A DNA stretch of 64,000 nt from Planctomycetota bacterium. GTDB taxonomy: Bacteria > Planctomycetota > UBA1135 > GCA-002686595. The notes under the pieces were generated by a model that worked only from the letters and a program-made list of their open reading frames with translations, ran no database searches and had not been told where the DNA came from. The DNA lies in assembly GCA_016220085.1 (NCBI GenBank), contig JACRIN010000019.1:1-64000 (forward strand), written 5' to 3'. Below, piece after piece: positions 18,709-27,022 of the stretch; the stretch's first letter is position 1; each line of letters starts with the position of its first letter. The translations under genes were made by a program, and so were the position numbers.

Positions 18709-19963
18709 GGTAGTAGAAGAGTCCCACCACCGCGAGCACGATGCCGATGAGCACCGGGACGATGAGGCCGGCTCGATACGCTTCCAGGAACACGAAGAGC
18801 TTCGCCCAGAAGCCGATCACGAACGGGATCCCCGCGAGCGACAGCAGGAACACCAGCAGCGCGCCGCCGAGCCACGGCGAGCGCCGCGACAGGCCGCTCA
18901 TCTGCGCGATTCCGTGCCCGCCCATGTTCTCCGCCGCCGCGTGCACGACCAGGAACAGCCCGAGGTTCGTGAACACGTACGCCGCGATGAAGAAGAGCGC
19001 CATCGCGAGCCCCTGCTCGGTCGCCGCCGCGAGCGCGATCAGCACGTAGCCGATCTGCGCGATGCCGGAGAAGCCGAGCAGTCGCCGCGAATCCGTCTGC
19101 GGCAGCGCGAACAGGTTGCCGACCGCCATGCTCGCGACCGAGAGCAGCACGATCGCCGGGCCCCACAGCTCGTGCGAGCCGATCCAACCGGTCGACATCA
19201 GGATCACGCACAACGCGGCGAGACCGCCGGCCTTCGGCGCGACCGAGAGGAACGACACGAACGGCGTCGGCGCGCCTTGGTACGTGTCGGGCACCCAGAA
19301 GTGGAAGGGCACGGCGCCGAGCTTGAAGCCGAAGCCCGCGATGATCATCAGCAACCCGACCGACGCGAGCGGCGACGGCTGGACTCCTTGCCCGATCATC
19401 GTCGAGCCCGAGAGCCCGACGAGCAACGCGAGGCCGAAGAACGTGAAGGTCGAGCTCGCCGCGCCGGTGACGAAGAGCTTGAGCGCGGCTTCGGCGGCGA
19501 GCTTCGGCGAATCGGGCTCGCCGTCGTTCTTGGCGTAGCCCGCGAGGACGTACAGCGGCACGCCCATCAGCTCGAACGCGACGACGAGCAACACCCAATC
19601 GCGCGCGCCGGGAAGCAGCATCATCCCGACCAGGCTGAAGAGCACGAGCGCGTAGTACTCGGCCTGGCGGCGCGACGCGCGCTGCTCCAGCCAGTCGATC
19701 GACCCGAGGATCCCGAGGATCGCGGCGACGAGGAACACGCGCTTGAAGAACAGCACCCACGCGTCGGACACGTACGCGCCGTGCGGCGTGACGCCCACGA
19801 CGTCGACGAAGAACGACGCCGCGAGCACGCCGGTGAGCGCCGCGACGACCAGCCAGCCGAGGCTCTTCCCGCGCAGCGAGAGCAGCGCGTCGACGAGCAT
19901 CACCGCGGCCGCGATCGCGACGACGGCGAGGTCGAGGGAGAGGACGTGGATCCAGGAGTTCAC
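18527..19963 (-). CDS. nuoN: NADH-quinone oxidoreductase subunit N
   Basis: 478 aa, close to the usual ~485. About 14 membrane helices of the antiporter-like proton-pumping family. Conserved stretches include the lysine helix AEAALKLFVTGAASSTF, FGFKLGAVPFHFWVPDTYQGAPTP and LSLAGIPFVIGFWAKLFVF. Membrane-arm subunit of complex I, next to NuoK and NuoM. The GTG at 19963 is set by the GTGA overlap with the nuoM stop; it starts VNSWIHVLSLD. Last gene of the nuo operon. Its 3' 182 bp are duplicated 1.6 kb downstream. Confidence 0.95.
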   Translation of the reverse strand: MNSWIHVLSLDLAVVAIAAAVMLVDALLSLRGKSLGWLVVAALTGVLAASFFVDVVGVTPHGAYVSDAWVLFFKRVFLVAAILGILGSIDWLEQRASRRQAEYYALVLFSLVGMMLLPGARDWVLLVVAFELMGVPLYVLAGYAKNDGEPDSPKLAAEAALKLFVTGAASSTFTFFGLALLVGLSGSTMIGQGVQPSPLASVGLLMIIAGFGFKLGAVPFHFWVPDTYQGAPTPFVSFLSVAPKAGGLAALCVILMSTGWIGSHELWGPAIVLLSVASMAVGNLFALPQTDSRRLLGFSGIAQIGYVLIALAAATEQGLAMALFFIAAYVFTNLGLFLVVHAAAENMGGHGIAQMSGLSRRSPWLGGALLVFLLSLAGIPFVIGFWAKLFVFLEAYRAGLIVPVLIGIVLAVVGLFYYLSVARSTFMAEGTSDARIHSGLALRAAIGICLAAVVLFGLWPDPLVEGANAAARAFMAGR

Positions 19964-21501
19964 TTCGACACCTCCGCGACGGTGGTGACGCGCTGCAGGA
20001 ACGTCGCGCTCGCTCCGTCGATCGAATCGAGCAGGAAGCGCGGCCAGAAACCGAACAGCACCAGCGCGGAGCCGAGCACCAGCGGCGCCGCCCACTCGGT
20101 CTTGCGCGCGTCCGCCAGGTGCGCGTACTCACCTTGCGGCACCGGACCCCAGAAGATCGTCTTGCACGCGCGCAGTACGTACACCGCGGTGACGAACGCG
20201 CCGAGCACGCCCGGGATCGTCCACCACCAATGTTGGCTCTGCGCCGCGCCGACGAACACCAGGAACTCCGCGACGAAGCCCGCGGTGCCCGGCAGGCCGA
20301 GCGACGACAGGCACGCCAGCGTGAAGAACGCCGCGACCACCGGCATCGGATGCGCGAAGCCGCCCATCTTGGCGATCGCTCGCGTGTGCGCGCGCTCGTA
20401 CACGAGGCCGACGAGCGCGAAGAAGAGCCCGGTCATGATCCCGTGCGCGAACATCTGATAGACCGCGCCGTTCCAACCGTTCGGCGTCATCGTCGCCGCG
20501 CCGAGCATCACGACGCCCATGTGGCTGACGCTCGAGTACGCGACGATGTACTTGAGGTCGGTCTGGCTCGCGGCGCAGAACGCGCCGTAGAGGATGTTGA
20601 TCACCGCGACCGTGCCGACGATCGGCGCCCACGTCGCGGCGGCGTCGGGCACGAGCACCATCCCGATCCGCATCACGCCGAACGCGCCGAGCTTCATCAG
20701 CACGCCCGCGTGCAGCATCGACACCGCGGTCGGCGCCGACGCGTGGCCGTCGGGCGACCACGTGTGGAACGGGAAGACGCCGGCGAGCGAGCCGAAGCCG
20801 AGCCACAAGAGCGGGAAGGCCCACATCTGCGTCGTGTGCGAGAAGCTCGCGCGCTCGAGCGCCTGCAGGTCGAACGTCTGCACGCCGGGGCTCGCCCACA
20901 GCATCAACATCGCGACGAGCACCGCCGCCGAGCCGACCAGCAGCATCAACGTCAGCTTCATCGCGGCGTATTCCTTGCCGCCGACCGCGAAGCGCTTCCA
21001 CACGTACTTGAACGGACCGGCGGCGCGCACGTCGTGACTCGCGCCCCAGATGCCGATCAACAGGTACATCGGCAACACGGCGATCTCGTAGAACAGGAAG
21101 AAGACGAAGAGATCCTGGCTGACGAAGACGCCGAACACGCCCGAGACGAGCACGAGCAGCAACAGGAAGAACTCCTTGTCGCGTTTCGGCACCGACCAGC
21201 TCGCGAGCACGCCTGTGAAGATGATGATGCCGGTCAGGATCAGCAGCGCGACGCCCCAGCCGTCGACCGCGAGCTTCAGGTGGATGCCGTAGGACGGCAC
21301 CAGCGGATAGCTCTCGAGCATCTGGAACCCGCCGAGCGCGCGGTCGTACGTGGCCGCGACCACCAGGCTGCCGATCAGCGCCACGGTCGCGCCGACGAGC
21401 GACACCAACCGGATCGCGAGCTTCTGGTCGGGCTTCAGCACCAACAGGCACGCCGCGGCGATCGCCGGAGCCGCCACGATCAGGGAGAGCCAGTGGTTCA
21501 T
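19960..21501 (-). CDS. nuoM: NADH-quinone oxidoreductase subunit M
   Basis: 513 aa, typical length, about 14 helices. Family marks: YEIAVLPMYLLIGIWG with the conserved helix-5 Glu, FPFHTWSPDGHASAPTAVSMLHAGVLMKLG split over one block near residue 235, and YSSVSHMGVVMLG. Proton-pumping membrane subunit of complex I. ATG at 21501 overlaps the nuoL stop by one base (TGATG), and its own stop overlaps nuoN, so translational coupling is likely. Confidence 0.96.
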   Translation of the reverse strand: MNHWLSLIVAAPAIAAACLLVLKPDQKLAIRLVSLVGATVALIGSLVVAATYDRALGGFQMLESYPLVPSYGIHLKLAVDGWGVALLILTGIIIFTGVLASWSVPKRDKEFFLLLLVLVSGVFGVFVSQDLFVFFLFYEIAVLPMYLLIGIWGASHDVRAAGPFKYVWKRFAVGGKEYAAMKLTLMLLVGSAAVLVAMLMLWASPGVQTFDLQALERASFSHTTQMWAFPLLWLGFGSLAGVFPFHTWSPDGHASAPTAVSMLHAGVLMKLGAFGVMRIGMVLVPDAAATWAPIVGTVAVINILYGAFCAASQTDLKYIVAYSSVSHMGVVMLGAATMTPNGWNGAVYQMFAHGIMTGLFFALVGLVYERAHTRAIAKMGGFAHPMPVVAAFFTLACLSSLGLPGTAGFVAEFLVFVGAAQSQHWWWTIPGVLGAFVTAVYVLRACKTIFWGPVPQGEYAHLADARKTEWAAPLVLGSALVLFGFWPRFLLDSIDGASATFLQRVTTVAEVSK

Positions 21502-23297
21502 CACAAGAGCCCCATCAGCGCGAGCAGGACCGCGCCCACCACGACGGCGACCAAGTAGTGTCGCATTCGACCGGTCTGGGCTCCGCGCACCGCGGCGCCC
21601 GCCTCGATCGTCGTGTATCCGGTGAAGTTCATCAGCCCGTCGATCACGTAGCGATCGAACCAGCCGAGCAGCCCGGAGACTCCGAGCAGCGCGCGGCGGT
21701 AACCGAGCTCCCACGCGCGGTCGACCATGCTCGCCTTGTCGAGCCGCTCGATCGCGCCGGCGACCGACGCGTCACGGCGCCTGCCGTAGATCGCGATCGA
21801 CCCGAGCAGTCCGGCGATCGCCATCGTCGAGGCGACGATCGGCGTCAGCCCGACGTGCGTCTCGTAGTGGGCTCCGAGCGAGTGCGCGAGCCACCCGCCG
21901 AGGAACCCGGCGCCGACCGACGGCACCGCGAGCACGAGCAACGGACCGCTCATCCAGAGCGGCGCCTCGTGCGCGTGCTCGGCTTTGTGCGACAGCGCGC
22001 CGAAGAACGTCATGCACACCACGCGGCCCATGTAGAACGCGGTCAGGAACGCGGCGCCCATCAGCATCGCCCACGGGATCCAGTTCGCGCGGCCTTCGAG
22101 CGTCGCGAGCACCAGGTCCTTGCTGAAGAACCCGGCGAAGCCCGGGATCCCGGCGAGGGACAGCGCGCCGATGACGAACGTCAGCGTCGTCAGCGGCATC
22201 TTCTTGCGCAGCCCGCCCATGTCCGCGAGGTCGTTCGAGTGGACGGCGTGGATCACGCTGCCGGCGGCGAGGAAGAGCAACGCCTTGAAGAACGCGTGCG
22301 TGCCGAGGTGGAAGTAGCCGGCGAAGGCCGAGCCCGCGCCGAGCGCCGCGACCATGTACCCGAGCTGCGAGCAAGTCGAGTACGCGAGCACCTTCTTGAT
22401 GTCGCGCTGCACCAGCGCGAGGCACGCGGCGAACACCGCGGTGAACGAGCCGATCCAGAGCATCACTTCGCGCGTCGCATCGGCCTGCGCGAACAGCGGG
22501 TCCGCGCGCACGACCAGGAACACGCCCGCCGCGACCATCGTCGCCGCGTGGAGCAGCGCGGAGACCGGCGTCGGGCCTTCCATCGCGTCCGGCAGCCAGA
22601 TGTGCAGAGGGAACTGCGCCGACTTGCCGACGACGGCGAGGAAGAAGAGCAACGTGACGCCGACCGCGACCTCGGGCGCGAGCTTCGTCGTCCATTCGAA
22701 GCTCCCGGTCGCGACGAAGAGCCAGAGCAGGCCGAACAAGAAGCCCATGTCGGCGAGCTTGGTCATCCAGAACGCCTTGACCGCGGCCTTCGCGGCGCTC
22801 GGCTTCGCGAAGTAGAACCCGATCAGCAGGTAGCTCGTGAGACCGACGAGCTCCCAACCCGCGAACGCCTGCAGCAGGTTCGGCGCGAGCACGAACAGGT
22901 TCATGCTGAACAGGAAGAGCGCGTGGAACGAAAAGTACCGCCCGTAACCGCGCGGCGGCTCGTCGTGCATGTACGCGACCGAGAAGACCTGCACGCAGAG
23001 CGCGACGAGGCAGACGACCGCGAGCATCGAGACCGACGCTCCGTCGAGGTGCAACCCGACCTCGGCGATCGGCTTGCCGGCCGCCGAGATCCACGTCGTC
23101 GTCCAGCGCGCGTCGCCCTGCGCGGCGTGCACGAAGACGAGCCGCACCGCCGCGGCGAGCGCGACCACGCTCGCGGTCACGCACACGCCGGCGGCCGGCG
23201 CGCCGCGATGTCGCACGGGTGCCGCGACCAGCAGGAACAACGCCGCCGCGATGGGCACGAAGAGCGCGAGCGCGGCGAGGAAGATCGGATCGTTCAT
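21501..23297 (-). CDS. nuoL: NADH-quinone oxidoreductase subunit L
   Basis: 598 aa, slightly short of the usual 610-650. Distal pumping subunit with about 15-16 helices and the C-terminal lateral helix region. Marks: WELVGLTSYLLIGFYF, AQFPLHIWLPDAMEGPTPVS, LLHAATMVAAGVFLV and YSTCSQLGYMVAALG. The start ATG at 23297 overlaps the nuoK stop by 4 nt (ATGA). Confidence 0.96.
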   Translation of the reverse strand: MNDPIFLAALALFVPIAAALFLLVAAPVRHRGAPAAGVCVTASVVALAAAVRLVFVHAAQGDARWTTTWISAAGKPIAEVGLHLDGASVSMLAVVCLVALCVQVFSVAYMHDEPPRGYGRYFSFHALFLFSMNLFVLAPNLLQAFAGWELVGLTSYLLIGFYFAKPSAAKAAVKAFWMTKLADMGFLFGLLWLFVATGSFEWTTKLAPEVAVGVTLLFFLAVVGKSAQFPLHIWLPDAMEGPTPVSALLHAATMVAAGVFLVVRADPLFAQADATREVMLWIGSFTAVFAACLALVQRDIKKVLAYSTCSQLGYMVAALGAGSAFAGYFHLGTHAFFKALLFLAAGSVIHAVHSNDLADMGGLRKKMPLTTLTFVIGALSLAGIPGFAGFFSKDLVLATLEGRANWIPWAMLMGAAFLTAFYMGRVVCMTFFGALSHKAEHAHEAPLWMSGPLLVLAVPSVGAGFLGGWLAHSLGAHYETHVGLTPIVASTMAIAGLLGSIAIYGRRRDASVAGAIERLDKASMVDRAWELGYRRALLGVSGLLGWFDRYVIDGLMNFTGYTTIEAGAAVRGAQTGRMRHYLVAVVVGAVLLALMGLL

Positions 23298-23590
23298 CCC
23301 TTGGTCTCGCTGGCCGCGTCGAGCAACGTGTCGTCGTAGCGGCGGTAGAGGAGCATCACGAGCGCGAGTCCGACCGCGACCTCGGCCACGGTGATCGCCA
23401 GCGTGAAGAGGACCAACGGCTGCGTCGGCGCGCCCGCGTACTTCGCGAACGCCACCAGGGCCAGGTTGGCCGCGTTGACCATCAGCTCGATCGAAAGGAG
23501 CATCGCGACCGCTTGGCGGCGCGTGATCAGGCCGTAGACCCCGACGCTGAAGAGCGCCGAGGCGAGCAGGAGGCATTGGACGAGTGTCAT
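23294..23590 (-). CDS. nuoK: NADH-quinone oxidoreductase subunit K
   Basis: 98 aa, exactly the family size. Three transmembrane helices with the two conserved buried Glu: LLSIELMVNAANLALVAF and ITVAEVAVGLALVMLLYRR. Mrp-like pumping subunit between NuoA/J and NuoN. Start at 23590 follows the nuoJ stop by 4 nt. Confidence 0.95.
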   Translation of the reverse strand: MTLVQCLLLASALFSVGVYGLITRRQAVAMLLSIELMVNAANLALVAFAKYAGAPTQPLVLFTLAITVAEVAVGLALVMLLYRRYDDTLLDAASETKG

Positions 23591-23594
23591 CGGA

Positions 23595-24146
23595 CTAGTC
23601 CGCTTCCGTTCGGCCCACTCGGATCGAGGGCAACGCCGCCGAGCCGCGCGTCTCGCGCGTTTCGACGTCGCGCCGGCGCGCGATCACCACCGCGCCGACG
23701 ATCGCCGCGAGCAACAGCAGCGACACCGCTTCGAACGCCAACAAGTACGTGTCGAGCAACGCGCGCCCGAGTTCGGCGGTCGTCTGCGTCGGGGCCGAGC
23801 TCTCCGGCAAGTCCGTCTTCAGGATCGCGGTCGCGAGCAGCGCGAACACGCCGAGCGCCGCGAGCACGCCGACCGCGTTCGAATCGTTGCTCGCTTCGGC
23901 CGACGCCGAAGTGTGGCGCCGCGTGACCATCACGCCGAACACCATCAGCGTCGCGACGCCGCCGACGTACGTCAGCACCTGCACCCCGGCGAGGAACGGC
24001 GCGTCGAGGTACGCGTAGAGGCCGGCGGTCAGGAGCAACCCGAGCGCGAGCCACAACACCGCGCGCACCAAGTCGCGCGAGCGGACGACCGACACCGCGG
24101 ACGCGCAGAGCCCGGCGGCGAGCAACCAGAACCAAGCGTCGGACAT
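23595..24146 (-). CDS. nuoJ: NADH-quinone oxidoreductase subunit J
   Basis: 183 aa with five hydrophobic segments; conserved LDAPFLAGVQVLTYVGGVATLMVF near residue 48 contains the pi-bulge helix of the ion path. I take the ATG at 24146, which overlaps the nuoI stop (TGATG); a GTG one codon earlier is equally possible. The C-terminal tail (RRRDVETRETRG onward) is charged and variable. Confidence 0.93.
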   Translation of the reverse strand: MSDAWFWLLAAGLCASAVSVVRSRDLVRAVLWLALGLLLTAGLYAYLDAPFLAGVQVLTYVGGVATLMVFGVMVTRRHTSASAEASNDSNAVGVLAALGVFALLATAILKTDLPESSAPTQTTAELGRALLDTYLLAFEAVSLLLLAAIVGAVVIARRRDVETRETRGSAALPSIRVGRTEAD

Positions 24147-24856
24147 CACGGCTTGGCCTCCGTGACCGGCGCGGCGGAAGCCTCGGGTGCTTTCGCGGGC
24201 TCGCCTGCCTTCGCGGGCTCGCCTGCTTTCGCGGGTTCGCCTGCCTTCGCGGGCTCGTTTGCTTTCGCGGGTTCAGGCGCCTTGTCCACCGCAGGCGCTT
24301 TTTCGGCGGCAGGCGCTTTCTCGACCGCGGTGGGCTTCGCGTGGTGCACGGCCTTCGGAGGCGGCGCGGCGCGGCCGGCTTCCTGCATCGCCATGAGCTT
24401 GGTGCCGTCGCTCCACGCGCGTCGGCGGTTCTTGCCGTTCGCGTAAAGGCGCTCCATCGTCAGCACCAGGTCCTCGCGCGAAAACGCGGGCGTCTCGGGC
24501 TCGCGCGTCATCACGATCGCGTCGACCGGGCAGACCTGCACGCAGAGCTCGCAGTAGATGCACGCGGCGAGATCGAGCACGAAGTCGTCGGCGTAGCCGC
24601 GCTTCTTGCCGGTCACCGGCGATTCCTTCTTGCCCGCGGCCTTGATCGCGATCACCTCGGACGGGCAGATGCGCTCGCACTGCAGGCAGCCGATGCAGAG
24701 CTGATCGCCCTGCTCGTCGTACAAGAGCGAGAACGTCGTCCGATAGCGCTCGGCGCGCGGTCGGATCACGTCGGGGAACTCGACGGTCGTCGGCTTGCGA
24801 AACCCGTTGCGCAGGGTCATCGCGAGCGCGTGCACTCCATCGACGAAGTGTTTCAT
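24146..24856 (-). CDS. nuoI: NADH-quinone oxidoreductase subunit I with a repetitive C-terminal tail
   Basis: 236 aa, against about 160-180 for typical NuoI. The core is complete: CIGCLQCERICP (Cys54, 57, 60, 64) and CIYCELCVQVCP (Cys99, 102, 105, 109) bind clusters N6a and N6b, which pass electrons to NuoB. From about residue 170 the protein becomes an Ala/Pro/Lys/Glu tail ending in five hexapeptide units of the EPAKAG type, encoded by 18-bp DNA repeats (24192-24281). The tail has no known role and may be slippage-derived or a docking arm. ATG at 24856; the nuoH stop lies 16 nt upstream. Confidence 0.94.
   Translation of the reverse strand: MKHFVDGVHALAMTLRNGFRKPTTVEFPDVIRPRAERYRTTFSLLYDEQGDQLCIGCLQCERICPSEVIAIKAAGKKESPVTGKKRGYADDFVLDLAACIYCELCVQVCPVDAIVMTREPETPAFSREDLVLTMERLYANGKNRRRAWSDGTKLMAMQEAGRAAPPPKAVHHAKPTAVEKAPAAEKAPAVDKAPEPAKANEPAKAGEPAKAGEPAKAGEPAKAPEASAAPVTEAKP
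24192..24281. repeat. 18-bp tandem repeat inside nuoI
   Basis: Five units of TTCGCGGGCTCGCCTGCC and close variants, each differing at 1-4 positions. They keep the reading frame and encode the Pro/Ala/Lys/Glu tail of NuoI on the minus strand. There are no spacers, so this is not a CRISPR. Confidence 0.9.
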
Positions 24857-24872
24857 CGCAGGACTCCGGGGC

Positions 24873-25835
24873 TCACAGCACCACCCACGCGCCGGCGCCG
24901 AGCAGCAGCGCGACGGAGATCGGCACGAGCCAGTACCAGCACATCTTCATCAGTTGGTCCGAGCGGAAGCGCAGGAGCGACCAGCGCACCCAGTAGACGA
25001 ACGTGAACAGCGCCAACGTCTTGAGCACCATCCAGTGCAGCCCGGGCGCGAAGGGCCCGTCCCAACCGCCGAGGAACAACGCCGCGGCCACCGCGGACGC
25101 GACCAACGTGTGCACGTATTCGCCGAGGTAGAACAGAGCGAACTTCATCCCCGAGTACTCGGTGGTGATGCCGGCGACGAGCTCGCTCTCGGCCTCGGGG
25201 ATGTCGAACGGGATGCGATTGGACTCGGCGAGCATCGCGAGCAGGAAGAGCACGAACGCCGGCAGGCCGAGCCACACGGGACCGATCGCGATCCACGAGC
25301 CCGCGGCTTGGTACTCGACGATCTTCGAGACGTCCATCGAGCCCGCGAGGATCACCGGCACCATCGCCGAGAGCACCAACGGCACCTCGTACGACAGCGA
25401 TTGCGCGAGCGCGCGCATGCCGCCGAGCAACGCGAACTTGTTGTTGCTCGCCCAGCCCGCCATGAAGACCGGCAGCACCGTCACGGCGCCGATCGCGAGC
25501 AGGTACAGCACGCCAAGGTCGATCTTGGCGCCGACGATGTGCGCGGAGAACGGCACGACCGCCGCCGCGCCGAGCGCGCAGAGCGCCGCGATCTGCGGCG
25601 CGAGGTTGAAGACCGCGCGGTCGGCGGCCTCGGGGACGAGGTCCTCCTTCTGCAGCAGCTTCATCAGGTCCGCGAGCGGCTGCGCGAGGCCGACGGGACC
25701 GACCATCGTCGGCCCGAGGCGCGATTGCAGGCGCGCGGAAAACTTGCGCTCGAACCAGATGCCCCAGGCGGTGACCGTCAGGACGCCGACCAGGATGGCG
25801 AGGCTCGTCACCAGCGCCGTCAACACCACGTTCAT
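24873..25835 (-). CDS. nuoH: NADH-quinone oxidoreductase subunit H
   Basis: 320 aa, normal length, eight or more helices. Signature stretches: ERKFSARLQSRLGPTMVGP and AESNRIPFDIPEAESELVAG, plus EYSGMKFALFYLGEY. NuoH forms the quinone-binding chamber floor and joins the hydrophilic and membrane arms. In this operon it directly follows nuoD; the genes normally between them (nuoE, F, G) are missing. ATG at 25835 overlaps the nuoD stop by 4 nt. Confidence 0.96.
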   Translation of the reverse strand: MNVVLTALVTSLAILVGVLTVTAWGIWFERKFSARLQSRLGPTMVGPVGLAQPLADLMKLLQKEDLVPEAADRAVFNLAPQIAALCALGAAAVVPFSAHIVGAKIDLGVLYLLAIGAVTVLPVFMAGWASNNKFALLGGMRALAQSLSYEVPLVLSAMVPVILAGSMDVSKIVEYQAAGSWIAIGPVWLGLPAFVLFLLAMLAESNRIPFDIPEAESELVAGITTEYSGMKFALFYLGEYVHTLVASAVAAALFLGGWDGPFAPGLHWMVLKTLALFTFVYWVRWSLLRFRSDQLMKMCWYWLVPISVALLLGAGAWVVL

Positions 25836-27022
25836 CTGTCGGCCTCCCCCATGATCGGGTCGACCGAACCCAGGATCGCGAGCGCGTCGCTGACCGTGCC
25901 GCCGGGCAGCATGTACGGCAGCGCGGAGAGCGCGTGCAGGCTCGGCGGCCGGATCTTGAGTCGGTACGGGTTGGCGGAACCGTCGGCGATCACGTAGGTG
26001 CCGAGCTCGCCGCGCGGCGTCTCGATGCCGACGTAGGTCTGGCCCGCCGGGATCTTGATCGAGTTCGGGAGCTTGATCGGCTTGCCGCCGTTGATCGAGC
26101 CCTCGGGGATCGAGTCGATCGTCGCGCGGACGAGGCGCACGCTCTCGCGCAGCTCGGCGAAGCGCACTTCGGCGCGCGCGAGGCAATCGCCGCCGTGCGC
26201 GACCGCGACGTTGACCGGGACCTCGTCGTACGCGTGGAACGGAGCGTCGCGCCGCAGGTCGTGGTCGACGCCGCACGCGCGCAGCATCGGACCGGTGAGG
26301 CCGAGCTCGAGCGCGAGGCTCGAATCGATCACGCCGACGCCGCGCGTGCGCTGCACGAAGATCCGGTTGTGGAGCGACATCGCCTCGTACTCGCCGATGC
26401 GGGCGCCGATGACGTCGAGCGCGTGCTTGACGCGCCCCGCCCAACCGGCCGGGATGTCGTGGCGATTGCCGCCGATCGTGTGCGTGTTGTAGTGGAAGCG
26501 CGCGCCCGAGATCTCCTCGAAGAGATCCATGATCATCTCGCGCTCGCGGAACGAGTGGATGAACACCGTCGACCCGCCGCCGAGCGCGCCGCCGAGGTCC
26601 ATCGCGAACGTGCCGAGCCACAGGAGGTGCGACGCGATGCGCTGCAGCTCCGCGAACACGAGCCGCATCCAACGCGCGCGCCGAGGCACTTCGATGCCGA
26701 GCAACTTCTCGAAGGCCATGTTGATGGCCTGCTCGTTGGTCATCGGCGAGACGTAGTCGTTCTTGTCGACGATCGGCGTGACCTGCGAATAGGTGAGCTT
26801 CTCGCAGAGCTTCTCGACGGATCGGTGCAAGTAACCGACGTACGGGACCGCCTTGACGACGATCTCGCCGTCGAGATAGAGGTCCATGCGGAACACCCCG
26901 TGCGTCGCGGGGTGCTGCGGACCCATGTGCAGGAGCAGGAGCTCGGCCTCGGGGTCGTAGCGATCGATCGACAGGTGCGGATCGACGCGGCGTTCGACTT
27001 GGAGCGTCTGGAGCATGCTCAT
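25832..27022 (-). CDS. nuoD: NADH-quinone oxidoreductase subunit D
   Basis: 396 aa, normal for a separate 49-kDa subunit. Marks: HMGPQHPATHGVFRMDL with the quinone-site His near residue 38, YVGYLHRSVEKL, RTRGVGVIDSSLALELGLTG in part, and a C-terminal LPYMLPGGTVSDALAILGSVDPIMGEADR in part. Together with NuoB it forms the quinone reduction site. The NiFe-hydrogenase Cys ligands are absent, as expected for complex I. ATG at 27022 overlaps the nuoBC stop by 4 nt (ATGAGC). Confidence 0.96.
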   Translation of the reverse strand: MSMLQTLQVERRVDPHLSIDRYDPEAELLLLHMGPQHPATHGVFRMDLYLDGEIVVKAVPYVGYLHRSVEKLCEKLTYSQVTPIVDKNDYVSPMTNEQAINMAFEKLLGIEVPRRARWMRLVFAELQRIASHLLWLGTFAMDLGGALGGGSTVFIHSFREREMIMDLFEEISGARFHYNTHTIGGNRHDIPAGWAGRVKHALDVIGARIGEYEAMSLHNRIFVQRTRGVGVIDSSLALELGLTGPMLRACGVDHDLRRDAPFHAYDEVPVNVAVAHGGDCLARAEVRFAELRESVRLVRATIDSIPEGSINGGKPIKLPNSIKIPAGQTYVGIETPRGELGTYVIADGSANPYRLKIRPPSLHALSALPYMLPGGTVSDALAILGSVDPIMGEADR

